From Prevotella sp. P2-180 (GTDB taxonomy: Bacteria > Bacteroidota > Bacteroidia > Bacteroidales > Bacteroidaceae): DNA of 64,000 bases. The DNA lies in the NCBI RefSeq assembly GCF_002251435.1, contig NZ_NPJI01000091.1, forward strand, positions 22,204 to 86,203, given 5' to 3'. Positions 36,717-45,154 of this stretch are shown in pieces (position 1 is the stretch's first letter; every line of letters starts with the position of its first letter). A model generated the notes under the pieces. The model had not been told where the DNA came from. It saw only the letters and a program-made list of their open reading frames with translations, and ran no database searches. Position numbers and translations under genes: made by a program.

Positions 36717-37018
36717 CATGAGTGGATAGGACATAACATAGAAACGATATAAGGAAGCGTTGACTTTTTGATTCTTGGTTTCTGTAATTCGCCAAATAAG
36801 GAACGCCCAAGGATGATAGATGTTGATGCTCACGCAAGATGGCGTGAGCTGATACTTGTATCTGGGCGTAAGGCGTTTGGCGATGCCTCAGAAACCGATG
36901 CGGAATCAGTTTCACGCCATTTCTTTGTCCGATTAGGAAAGTTTAACGCCCTCGGAGGCCATATTTCCGCATGAACGGAGTATAATAATAGTAAGGACAA
37001 ATATAAACGAAAAGAACA
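36717..37018. other. Intergenic region with paired short inverted repeats
   Basis: This 302-base stretch has no convincing gene. It contains GCTCACGC (36828-36835) pairing with GCGTGAGC (36842-36849), enclosed by CGCCCA (36804-36809) and TGGGCG (36863-36868), which together could fold into a two-part RNA stem. A 68-codon frame from TTG 36768 covers the same bases but has no recognised family and no good start. No clear TAnnTTTG promoter was found before the next gene. Confidence 0.4.
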
Positions 37019-38995
37019 ATGAACAAGAAAACTATCATCACCATCCTGCTCGCCCTCGTCGCAGTGGCGGGGCAGGGACAAGAAAAATCGGGTCTCAACC
37101 TTTGCCTGAGGGACGAGGCTACAGGCGACTGGCTCATTGGGCTATTCGACAATTATGCCGTATATAACTGCGAAATCTGGGAATATGCCAAGGCTGACAC
37201 CCTCAAAGGCGAATACATACTTCGACGTGGAAAAGAAGCACTGAAAGTGAAATTCTTGGACAAGCCAAGCGGCAAAGCCGAGCGGAAGGATGGCTGTATG
37301 AGAATCGGCAAAAAGAATTACACCGTATCTAAACTGACAGAGCGCACATTGCCCGACTATCCCACGAAAGACGAGAGTGATTTCATTGATAACGGTAATG
37401 TTGGCGGTAAGGTAACACTACGAGGGAGAATTGTAAATGTACCCAAAGGTCATGAAGACAGGGTGAGTATTAGCATCCCAGATCCATTGCAGACTATCGT
37501 TGACAACGAATTGCCTATAGAGTGCGACAGCTTGGGACGCTTTGAGTTGGACATTGAATTAGCGAACACAGGAGTAGTCAGAATGTTTTGGGCAAAACTG
37601 ATACTCACACCAGGCGAGACCTATTTTATCAGCATGGATAGCCAGACGGGGCAGACCTTCGTTATGGGGCGCGATTCCCGTCTGTCGAATGAGCTGTTGA
37701 CGCATGACACGCCCTACTATAAAGTGAAGAGCAGTGACTTTGATAAGAAAAGCGACGCTGAATTGATGGAAGCAGTAGAGAAAGACTATGAGCGGGTCAA
37801 AGAAATATGGATGACGACGGAACAGGCATCCCCGATGCTCTCCAAACGCTATCGCCTGCTCAGCCGATGGCAGTGGAAGATGGGTGCTGCATATTCCTTG
37901 GTTCAGCGTCGGTATGACAGCCCCGATGTCAGGAAAAGTGATGATGGTCAGCTTTGGCAATGGCTCCGCGACAGCGTGTTCTCGGATATTGCACGTCCCT
38001 ATACACTTGTACAGGATGATCTCGCATACACCCTTGACAATTACACCTCAGAGCTTTTGAAGCCGCGCAACAGCGGAGGCTATTCTTTTGAGTTTATAGA
38101 AGAGGCCATCAATATAGCAGAAGAGAGAAACCAAGCCGACAAAGACAGTCTGGCAATACTGAGCCAGTCGATGAATGACTATCGCGCAAAGGTCAATGGT
38201 GGGACGCTAGATTCTCTCCTGTCTGACCATCCGTTCCATGCTCTGATAAGGCAGATGTTCGCTAATGGAACGCCGTTGATGCAGATTATCAAGTCGACGG
38301 AACCCAATGAGCGCGTACTCTTGAAGAATATCCCACGGGTGAGAGACCTTGATTTGTCAGAGGAACTGAAGCAACTCTCACAGGCGGTTGCCATATACTC
38401 GCAGCTAGAACAGATGCACGGGCCATTGTCTGACGCACTTCGAAAAGTGCTGGACGAAACGGTAATGCCACCATATTATCGAGACCGCATCCTTATGCGG
38501 AGCAAATATTTCGCAGACCTTGCCGCCAAGATGAAACGAGGCAATGGATGCCTGATGCCAAACGAACCCTTGGCAGACCTGAAAGATGGCAAAGAGATTA
38601 TGGACTGGATTCTGGAGCCTTATCGTGGCAGGATAGTCTATCTTGACATCTGGGGAACATGGTGCGTACCTTGCAAGGCGAATCTCAAGCAGTTCACAAA
38701 ACCGCTTCACCAGAAACTCCGCGACCTGCCCGTCACCTACCTCTACCTCTGCAATAACTCATCGGACAAAGCATGGGCAAGCGTCATTGCTGAATATGAA
38801 TTGGCTGGCGAACACTCCGTCCACTACAACCTTCCACTCAGCCAGCAGGCAGCTGTGGAGAAATACTTAGGCGTTAGACATTATCCCACGTATATCTTGT
38901 TTGATCAGAACGGCAAGATGCTTCCTGGCGAGTTCAAGCCATACGATATGGATGCACTGCGTAATACAATTGAGGAATTGATGAACACGAAATGA
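37019..38995 (+). CDS. Exported TlpA/ResA-like thioredoxin-domain protein
   Basis: The 658-residue protein has a signal peptide (MNKKTIITILLALVAVAGQG). A long N-terminal region (about 20-500) follows, with a possible beta domain at 120-200 (KVTLRGRIVNVPKGHED) and helical stretches after it. A thioredoxin-like domain (about 515-658) has the active-site motif WCVPC (Cys549, Cys552) and cis-Pro-type YPTYILF. It probably acts in thiol-disulfide exchange in the periplasm. The first 65 bases are nearly identical to the start of the following broken gene, indicating duplication. Its stop overlaps that gene's ATG. Confidence 0.85.
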   Translation: MNKKTIITILLALVAVAGQGQEKSGLNLCLRDEATGDWLIGLFDNYAVYNCEIWEYAKADTLKGEYILRRGKEALKVKFLDKPSGKAERKDGCMRIGKKNYTVSKLTERTLPDYPTKDESDFIDNGNVGGKVTLRGRIVNVPKGHEDRVSISIPDPLQTIVDNELPIECDSLGRFELDIELANTGVVRMFWAKLILTPGETYFISMDSQTGQTFVMGRDSRLSNELLTHDTPYYKVKSSDFDKKSDAELMEAVEKDYERVKEIWMTTEQASPMLSKRYRLLSRWQWKMGAAYSLVQRRYDSPDVRKSDDGQLWQWLRDSVFSDIARPYTLVQDDLAYTLDNYTSELLKPRNSGGYSFEFIEEAINIAEERNQADKDSLAILSQSMNDYRAKVNGGTLDSLLSDHPFHALIRQMFANGTPLMQIIKSTEPNERVLLKNIPRVRDLDLSEELKQLSQAVAIYSQLEQMHGPLSDALRKVLDETVMPPYYRDRILMRSKYFADLAAKMKRGNGCLMPNEPLADLKDGKEIMDWILEPYRGRIVYLDIWGTWCVPCKANLKQFTKPLHQKLRDLPVTYLYLCNNSSDKAWASVIAEYELAGEHSVHYNLPLSQQAAVEKYLGVRHYPTYILFDQNGKMLPGEFKPYDMDALRNTIEELMNTK

Positions 38996-39545
38996 ATATG
39001 AACAAGAAAACCATCATCACCATCCTGCTTGCCCTCGTCGCAATGGCGGGGCAGGGGCAAGTGAAATGCCACGTCGTTGGCACGGTGGCCGAAGGGACAA
39101 CGTCCGTAGAACTGAGGATATACCGCGACGGCGAAGACCCGAAGAACAGTACATTGCGATCTGTGGTAAAGAACGGACGCTTTGAGTGCGACGTGGAGGA
39201 CGCACAGATAGAGCGCTGGCACATCGTGGACTTTGGCGAGGTGATGGAGAAGGGCATGACCCTCCGCGCGTAAGAGTTCTTCTCAGAGGACGGCGCAACT
39301 AAATCCTTCAAATTATGTCATAAAAGTCTGGTAATGCTCTGGATTGAGTGAGCCTATAATCTGATTGAAGAGGACGGCACACTACATGCCAAGGACAAAA
39401 AAGTGGCCGACTATTATATATAGGTGATAAAGACAGACGCACAGACGCTGAGCTTCGACAACAGCGGTCGCCTGACGGCAAAGGAGGTGAAGCTGACACT
39501 TCGACCTTCCCTCCGAACACTCTTCAGGACTCTTCGAGTGGAGTG
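38992..39545 (+). pseudogene. Broken paralogue of a TlpA-like secreted protein
   Basis: An intact signal peptide and about 93 codons (to TAA 39274-39276) begin a protein of the DUF4369/TlpA type: VKCHVVGTVAEGTTSVELRI, ERWHIVDFGEVMEKGMTLRA. Beyond the stop, in the same frame, protein-like sequence continues (EFFSEDGAT, later IEEDGTLHAKDKKVADYY and TDAQTLSFDNSGRLTAKEVK) with further stops at 39348 and 39421. No thioredoxin domain remains. The gene is therefore decaying by nonsense mutations and loss of its 3' part. It overlaps the intact upstream gene by four bases (ATGA). Confidence 0.75.
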
Positions 39546-39559
39546 TAAAATAAAAACGA

Positions 39560-39592
39560 GTTGACGAGTTGACAACTTGTCAACTCGTCAAC
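39560..39592. repeat. Perfect 16-bp palindrome of the GTTGACGAGTTGACAA family
   Basis: GTTGACGAGTTGACAA (39560-39575) pairs with TTGTCAACTCGTCAAC (39577-39592) around one base. It lies between the broken TlpA-like gene and the convergent BspA-like remnant and could serve as a bidirectional 3'-end structure. Confidence 0.75.
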
Positions 39593-39600
39593 TTATATTC

Positions 39601-40608
39601 CTAATATACGCTGTATGTGCAATACTGGGTGAGGAACGACTTGCTGTTGCGACCTCCTGTTGTTTTAATGTAATTCTGTATCAAATCGTATGTGGCACGC
39701 GAACACTTTAATGTGGCTTTTTTCGACTTGTTGGAAGTGCAATAGAACCAATAGTCGATATTGACATTGGAAGGCACATTGAAATTAGGTCCGAGGTCAA
39801 TTTCTTCTATATTTGTACTATTAAACATACTGCCGATACTTGTCACATTATCAGCGCTCCATCCAGAAATGTTTATCTTCTTTGCATTTCCACAATCAGC
39901 GAATGTGCTGCTAAGGTTCTGAACTGACGTAGTATTCCAGCCGGAAAGGTTGATGGAAGTGGCTGAACATCTATAAAATGCTTGGTCCATTATGGTGGCG
40001 GAAAAGAAGTCGGCATCTACACATGTGAACTCGCCGTTGCCGCCTACATAGGCGAACGCATTCTTCATTTTAATGATATTCGACGTATTGCTCTTGCCGA
40101 ACACAACAGTCTGAAGACTATTGCAATTGCTGAATATAGAGGTGAAATCATTGGCATTATGGAAGTCAAACGAAGACATGTCCACCTTCGGCAACAGATA
40201 GCAGTTGGTAAACATCTCCATAACTCCCGTTTCCTCCAACGATGTCTTGCTACAATTCATTTTCACATCGGTGAGCTTCTGACAATTCCAGAACATACGG
40301 TTGAAGGTTGTAACCTTATCAGTGTTCCACGAACTGATATCCACAGACTTGAGCGAATAGCAACGGTCAAACAGGTTTTTCATCGAGGTGACGTTGGACG
40401 TGTTCAAATCCTTCACGTTTACAGACTCAAGACTCTCACATAGAGTAAAGATTCCGGACATGTTGGTCACGTTTGAAGTGTTGAGTGGAGTGAGGTCCAC
40501 GCTCTTTAGCTTCTTGCATTCTTTGAACATGCTTGCCATGTTGGTGCAGAGCGAGATGTCAAGTCCCGAGAGGTCAACCTCCTCCAAGCCAGAGCAATTA
40601 GCGAACAT
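39601..40608 (-). pseudogene. BspA-like leucine-rich (DUF285) surface protein, N-terminally truncated
   Basis: The 335-residue frame is a series of BspA/DUF285 repeats of about 23 residues, such as LNTSNVTNMSGIFTLCESLE and WNTTSVQNLSSTFADCGNAK. These occur in surface adhesins. The frame begins inside a repeat (MFANCSGLEEVDLSGL) without a signal peptide. About 45 bases upstream, on the same strand, a promoter is followed by a start ATG with seven codons (MKIKTRI) that run straight into TGA at the junction. An out-of-frame internal deletion that removed the signal peptide and first repeats explains this best. Confidence 0.75.
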
Positions 40609-40654
40609 GCCAGATTGGTTTCATATTCTTGTTTTTATTTTCATAGATTTGGTG

Positions 40655-40686
40655 CAAAGATAATTAAAATATCATAAAGTCCCAAA
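40655..40686 (-). promoter_or_regulatory. Promoter left in front of the BspA-like remnant
   Basis: On the minus strand, TTTG (40686-40683) and TATCTTTG (40662-40655) are 20 bases apart. The promoter looks intact although the gene it served is broken. Confidence 0.75.
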
Positions 40687-40846
40687 TATTTTTCAAAGAA
40701 AATAGACAAATATCTATAAAACATCTCTTTTCCTGGCAATTTATCTGCTTTTCCGTATAAAAACTATATAAACGAGCCTGAGTTTTGGAAGAATGGGAAG
40801 TTAAGGACACTTCCTTAACTTCCCTTATTAGCTAAATATGAGTATC

Positions 40847-42346
40847 TTAGCACACCTTGTTTAGTTTCTTCACAATAAGGAAGATGAACAGGGCGGCTAC
40901 AAGACAGATGCACATAAGAGTACCCCATACGATTGTGAGATCCATACCCCACATATGACCTGGGATAGACACGAGCTTGTTGCCAAGAGCAGTGGATACA
41001 AACCATCCTCCCATCATCATACCCTTATACTTTGGAGGAGCCACCTTGGTTACAAGTGAGATACCAATGGGCGAGAGCAGAAGCTCGGCGAAGGTAAGCG
41101 TGAGGTAGGTGGTAATGAGAAGATTTGGTGTGACGTCGGCTACGTGGTTGGGATGGTCGGTGGCTGGAAGGCCGACAGACGAAACGGTCATGAGCAGATA
41201 GGCTGCTGCAGCCACAAGCATACCAAGACCTATCTTCACTGGCGCCTTAGGCTCCTTGCCTTTCTTGGCAAGCCAGCCAAAGAGGGCGATGCTGACCGGA
41301 GTAAGCATTACCACAAAGCAGGCATTGAACTGCTGGAATATTGGGGCTGAAAGAGTAATCTCTGGAGCGAGGTTTATGTAGTTGTAGCCAAGAATGGCGA
41401 GTCCTAAGGCTATTACCACACCATAAATAACCTTTGCCTTGGATGTGACACTCTGAATGACGCCAAAGATGCCATAAACAAGGAAGATACACGCCACGAG
41501 GTTGGTAACGTCGAAGAACATTGACTGTATGCCAGAAGACTTTGTAGCAGTGAACTCGTCAGCAAACCAGGTGAGCGTGAGTCCGTTCTGATGGAATGCC
41601 ATCCAGAAGAACACTACGACGGTGAACACGAGTACGAGACAGATGATTCGCTCGCGAGTCTCGGAAGGCGACATCTCGTCTACTACCTCATCTACCACTT
41701 TTTCTTTCTTTTTCACGGTGAGCACCTGGCTGAAGGTCTTCTTGCCAAGATAATATATCAGGATGCTGGCAATCACCGAAACGCATGCCACGGCAAATGC
41801 GAAGTGATAGGAGTCGGCCTTAGAGTAGCCCAAAGAGAGCTGTGCCCAGTCCATTATCTTGATGGCTGCGGTAGGTGCGAAGAGTGCGCCCACGTTGATG
41901 AGCATGTAGAAAAGAGAGAAGCCTGAGTCTCGCTTGTCGGCATACTTAGGGTCGTTGTAGAGGTCGCCTACCATAACCTGAAGGTTACCCTTGAAGAGTC
42001 CTGTACCAACACTGACGAGCAGCAGTGCGCCACCCATGGCAGCGATAGCCACAGTGCCACCTCCGAGAGGTACGGAGAGCAGCAGATAGCCGATGAACAT
42101 GATAAAGATGCCGATAACCACCATGCGCGAATAGCCCCAGCGGTCGGCTGCCATTCCTCCAAACAATGGCAGGAAATAGACTAAGGTTAAAAACCAAGTG
42201 TAGATTTCGGAGGCTGTACCTGCCGCAAAACCAAAATTCTCTCCTAGGAAGAGAGCAAAGACTGCAAGCATCGTGTAATAGCCGAATCGCTCGCCTGTGT
42301 TGGCTAATGCCAACGTCCAAAGTCCTTTAGGTTGTCCTTCAAACAT
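40847..42346 (-). CDS. POT-family proton-coupled peptide transporter
   Basis: The 499-residue transporter has 13-14 membrane helices and the family signature ERFGYY (NTGERFGYYTML). Further motifs are ADRWGYSRMVVIG and a central FKGNLQVMVGDLY. POT (PTR2) proteins import di- and tripeptides with protons across the inner membrane. The charged loop after helix 6 (KKKEKVVDEVVDEM) is cytoplasmic. Bacteroidales are peptide-using organisms, so this is probably a nutrient importer. The gene stands alone, with the PorT-like gene 60 bases upstream in the same direction. Confidence 0.94.
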   Translation of the reverse strand: MFEGQPKGLWTLALANTGERFGYYTMLAVFALFLGENFGFAAGTASEIYTWFLTLVYFLPLFGGMAADRWGYSRMVVIGIFIMFIGYLLLSVPLGGGTVAIAAMGGALLLVSVGTGLFKGNLQVMVGDLYNDPKYADKRDSGFSLFYMLINVGALFAPTAAIKIMDWAQLSLGYSKADSYHFAFAVACVSVIASILIYYLGKKTFSQVLTVKKKEKVVDEVVDEMSPSETRERIICLVLVFTVVVFFWMAFHQNGLTLTWFADEFTATKSSGIQSMFFDVTNLVACIFLVYGIFGVIQSVTSKAKVIYGVVIALGLAILGYNYINLAPEITLSAPIFQQFNACFVVMLTPVSIALFGWLAKKGKEPKAPVKIGLGMLVAAAAYLLMTVSSVGLPATDHPNHVADVTPNLLITTYLTLTFAELLLSPIGISLVTKVAPPKYKGMMMGGWFVSTALGNKLVSIPGHMWGMDLTIVWGTLMCICLVAALFIFLIVKKLNKVC

Positions 42347-42405
42347 AATTTTTTGTTTTTGTTAATAATTTATTATTAAAGTTATCAATATCAGGTTTTT
42401 CAATT

Positions 42406-43170
42406 TTACTTAATTTTTCCGTTCTTAGTCCTCATGATGTCAAACAGATAGGTGAGTTTCACCATTAGACAGTTGTTGTTGCTCTTTCCAAAAGGGTCTG
42501 ACTTCGTGTTTTTGAACACATTTCCCAGACCATAGTAGTATCGGCCTTCGAGCAAGAAGTGGCCAAGCTTTGGGCGGGAGAACTCAAGTCCCAATCCTAC
42601 GGCAATGCCATAGTCGAACTTGTTCTGTATCTCAATAGTGTCCTGGTAGGCATACTGCTGCACTCCAACTCGGTCGCTGATATTTCGGTTGTCGTACTCG
42701 AAATTAGTAGTCACCTTGTCGTTCAGGAAAAAACCTAACTGTGGTCCGAGCTGGAAGAAAGCCTGAAAACCCTTACGCTCCCTACCCCACCCCAAACGGG
42801 CCATGAGTGGAACCTGTATGTAGGTAAGCTGACGCTGATACTGCTCTGCCTCATTGGAAAATGCGTTTATCACGGGATTGTTGTCCTGGTCTGTAATGCT
42901 CTCTTTCCATCCCATCTGCGTAAGGTTTACCTCCGCCACAATGGCACAGATGCTTTTGAAGTATTTTTCACACGTATAGCGTATAGTGGCTCCCGCCGTG
43001 AATCCTCCGAGCTGCGACTGCGGCACGTTTGGGCTGAAGCCCACATTGCTCATGGTGTAACCGCCATTAAAACCCACTGACAAATCGTTGCGATGGTCGC
43101 CCACTTGGGCATGCAATATTGAGGGCAGTGTAACCAAAAGCAGAAGAAAGGTTCTATATAGTCTGTTCAT
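42406..43170 (-). CDS. PorT-like outer membrane beta-barrel protein
   Basis: The 254-residue protein has a signal peptide (MNRLYRTFLLLLVTLPSILHAQ). An eight-stranded-type barrel follows, with alternating patterns such as DLSVGFNGGYTMSNVGF, GFTAGATIRYTCEKYF and KLGHFLLEGRYYYGLGNVF. PorT-family proteins occur throughout Bacteroidetes, and some take part in type IX secretion. True PorT cannot be told from the many look-alikes here. It is 36 bases after the periplasmic-binding-like gene and likely shares its transcript. Confidence 0.83.
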   Translation of the reverse strand: MNRLYRTFLLLLVTLPSILHAQVGDHRNDLSVGFNGGYTMSNVGFSPNVPQSQLGGFTAGATIRYTCEKYFKSICAIVAEVNLTQMGWKESITDQDNNPVINAFSNEAEQYQRQLTYIQVPLMARLGWGRERKGFQAFFQLGPQLGFFLNDKVTTNFEYDNRNISDRVGVQQYAYQDTIEIQNKFDYGIAVGLGLEFSRPKLGHFLLEGRYYYGLGNVFKNTKSDPFGKSNNNCLMVKLTYLFDIMRTKNGKIK

Positions 43171-43206
43171 AGATATATATAATAATGTGTCTTACATGTG
43201 TTTCAC

Positions 43207-44355
43207 TTAGAAATGGATTGTCTCAACGCTATGCCCAGGCAGATAGTGTACAAACAGTATGCTGCGGTTTTTGTATCCACCGCCATTACCCACGCGCTCA
43301 AAACCAAGAGGTGTTTGTATTGGTGTATAGCCCACGGAACCTGGAGCGCCCGTAAACTTGTCGCCATAGAGGTAGAGACCTCTGATAAAGAAGAAAGCCT
43401 GGTCGAAACCTGTAATGGCGAAGCGCGGAAGGGCCTGTATCATGTCGGCATGGAAGTTCCAGCGATACTTCTGCTGGAAGCGGGCGGTGCGTGACGAGAG
43501 CGGGTTGTAGTGGAAGTAGCCCGGGATATGCACCTCGTACTTATAGAAATTATCGAGGTTGTATTTCGTATACATCATCCACTCAGTGTAACCGAACATC
43601 TTTATCTTCAGCGTTGGATAGTTCATCTTCATGTTGTCGAGCTTGGCTATGGCAAGGTTTAACTCTGGCGAGCGACCGGTGTTGAGCACCACCACATTGG
43701 GCAGCGTGCGGCTGAAGGCCTTTGTGAAATACTCCTCGCTCGACTTTACGTTGGTGATGGAATACTCACGGCCAATGGCTTCTAAGCGCCGGCGAAGACC
43801 GAAGGTGAATATCCCCTTACGGCTGGTGGTGTCGTTACAGTCTACAAAGATGACATGGTGGCCTTTAAACCGTTCAAGGAAACGGGCAATGACCAGCTCG
43901 TTGAAATCCTCAGGCGACTGGTATACCTGAAAGAGGCGGCTGTTGTCGGTCACGGCAGGGGCGTTGATACTGAAAGGTATGAGCACCTTTATGTCATGCT
44001 TCTTGGCAAATGCCGCAAGAGCTGGCACCTGCGAGGAATATAACGGACCTATGATAAGGTCGCACGCCGCAGCTTCGTTTTCCTTTAGCGTCTTGCTTAT
44101 GTCAGCATCCTTCGGCACGTTCCACGCATGCACATCCACCGACACTCCAAGACACCTGAGACTGTCGCATGCCATAAGCACACCACGATAGTACTCCACC
44201 ATACGTCGCCCGTCGCCGTCATCGTCATGAAGAGGCAACATCACTCCTACATGTACCTTGCCTCCCTGCACAGTCTTAGCCTGTGCATTGGTCATAGGCA
44301 CCAAAAAGACCACAAAAAACAGTAAAATATGTCTTAAAAAGGATATCATAATCAT
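43207..44355 (-). CDS. Periplasmic-binding-protein-fold (type 1) secreted protein
   Basis: The 382-residue protein has a signal peptide (ending near TNAQAK) and the leucine-binding-protein-like type 1 fold: VHVGVMLPLHDDDGDGRRMVEYYRGVLMA, DLIIGPLYSSQVPALAAFAKKHDIKVLIPFS. In Bacteroidetes such domains often follow LysM repeats; none is present here. No ABC permease or ATPase gene is adjacent, so it may have a structural or sensing role in the envelope. Start ATG 44355 was chosen, with ATG 44349 close by. Confidence 0.8.
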   Translation of the reverse strand: MIMISFLRHILLFFVVFLVPMTNAQAKTVQGGKVHVGVMLPLHDDDGDGRRMVEYYRGVLMACDSLRCLGVSVDVHAWNVPKDADISKTLKENEAAACDLIIGPLYSSQVPALAAFAKKHDIKVLIPFSINAPAVTDNSRLFQVYQSPEDFNELVIARFLERFKGHHVIFVDCNDTTSRKGIFTFGLRRRLEAIGREYSITNVKSSEEYFTKAFSRTLPNVVVLNTGRSPELNLAIAKLDNMKMNYPTLKIKMFGYTEWMMYTKYNLDNFYKYEVHIPGYFHYNPLSSRTARFQQKYRWNFHADMIQALPRFAITGFDQAFFFIRGLYLYGDKFTGAPGSVGYTPIQTPLGFERVGNGGGYKNRSILFVHYLPGHSVETIHF

Positions 44356-44375
44356 AAATTTGAATTATTCGCGTA

Positions 44376-44424
44376 CAAAATTACCAAAAAAGAGTGGATA
44401 AATCAACTTTATTCACTAATTTTG
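44376..44424. promoter_or_regulatory. Divergent -7 boxes (TAATTTTG on both strands)
   Basis: Minus-strand TAATTTTG at 44383-44376 serves the periplasmic-binding-like gene. Plus-strand TAATTTTG at 44417-44424 serves the type B sorting-domain gene. The two start codons are only 88 bases apart. Clear -33 boxes were not found. Confidence 0.65.
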
Positions 44425-44443
44425 CACTTAAAATTACTGAAAA

Positions 44444-45109
44444 ATGGAAAAAAAACTGGTATTTTTGATTCTTACGGCATGTTTTTCGCTTTGTAATGCC
44501 TTTGCAGCATATAATCCAACGGCTTATTACACCGTTGATGGTGAAACCATGGAGACTACCGACGCCATCATGGACGCACAAGCTCCACTTGAGGTGACTT
44601 TCAAGGCAAACCCAGACGAAGACAACCCGACAGTGGGATACGAATGGAGATTCAGAAGAAGCGAAGAACAACAACCGTTTATGACACGACACGAGGAAAC
44701 TACTGTGTTCACCTTCTCAGAGTCGGGACAGACCATAGTGGAACTGTATATCACCGAAAACGGAGTAACCGACGAAGTGCCTATAGCAACCATAACCGTG
44801 AGCATCTCCAACAGTTTCCTCGATATGCCAAACGCTTTCTCGCCAAACGGCGACGGGGTGAACGATATATACAAGGCAAAGGCCAGCCACAAAAGCATAA
44901 TTGAATTCCACGCTTATATCTTCAACCGATGGGGACAGAAGATATTTGAATGGACCGACATCAACAGCGGATGGGACGGAACATGGAATGGAAAACAGAT
45001 GAAAGACGGTACATATTTCGTGCTCGTGAAGGCAAAGGGCGCCGACGGAAGAAAATATAATATAAAAAAGGATGTAAACATTCTGAGGAAATATTATGAG
45101 GGGGAGTGA
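44444..45109 (+). CDS. Secreted protein with gliding-type (T9SS type B) C-terminal domain
   Basis: The 221-residue protein has a signal peptide (to about residue 21) and a PKD-like segment (about 40-120). Its C-terminal domain has NAFSPNGDGVNDIYK, FNRWGQKIFEW and WDGTWNGKQMKDGTYFVLVKA. This is the gliding motility-associated/type B sorting domain that targets proteins to type IX secretion in Bacteroidetes. The passenger part is short and of unknown function. Confidence 0.88.
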   Translation: MEKKLVFLILTACFSLCNAFAAYNPTAYYTVDGETMETTDAIMDAQAPLEVTFKANPDEDNPTVGYEWRFRRSEEQQPFMTRHEETTVFTFSESGQTIVELYITENGVTDEVPIATITVSISNSFLDMPNAFSPNGDGVNDIYKAKASHKSIIEFHAYIFNRWGQKIFEWTDINSGWDGTWNGKQMKDGTYFVLVKAKGADGRKYNIKKDVNILRKYYEGE

Positions 45110-45154
45110 AAATGAAGAATTTTTAATTTTCAATTTTTAATTTATGTTAGTTTC

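Noticed and set aside
36768..36974. 68-codon plus frame from TTG
   Set aside because: Weak start, no family, and it overlaps base-paired structure; more likely non-coding.
41591..41926. Plus-strand open frame opposite the POT transporter
   Set aside because: Shadow of a well-conserved membrane protein; His/Glu-rich antisense pattern.
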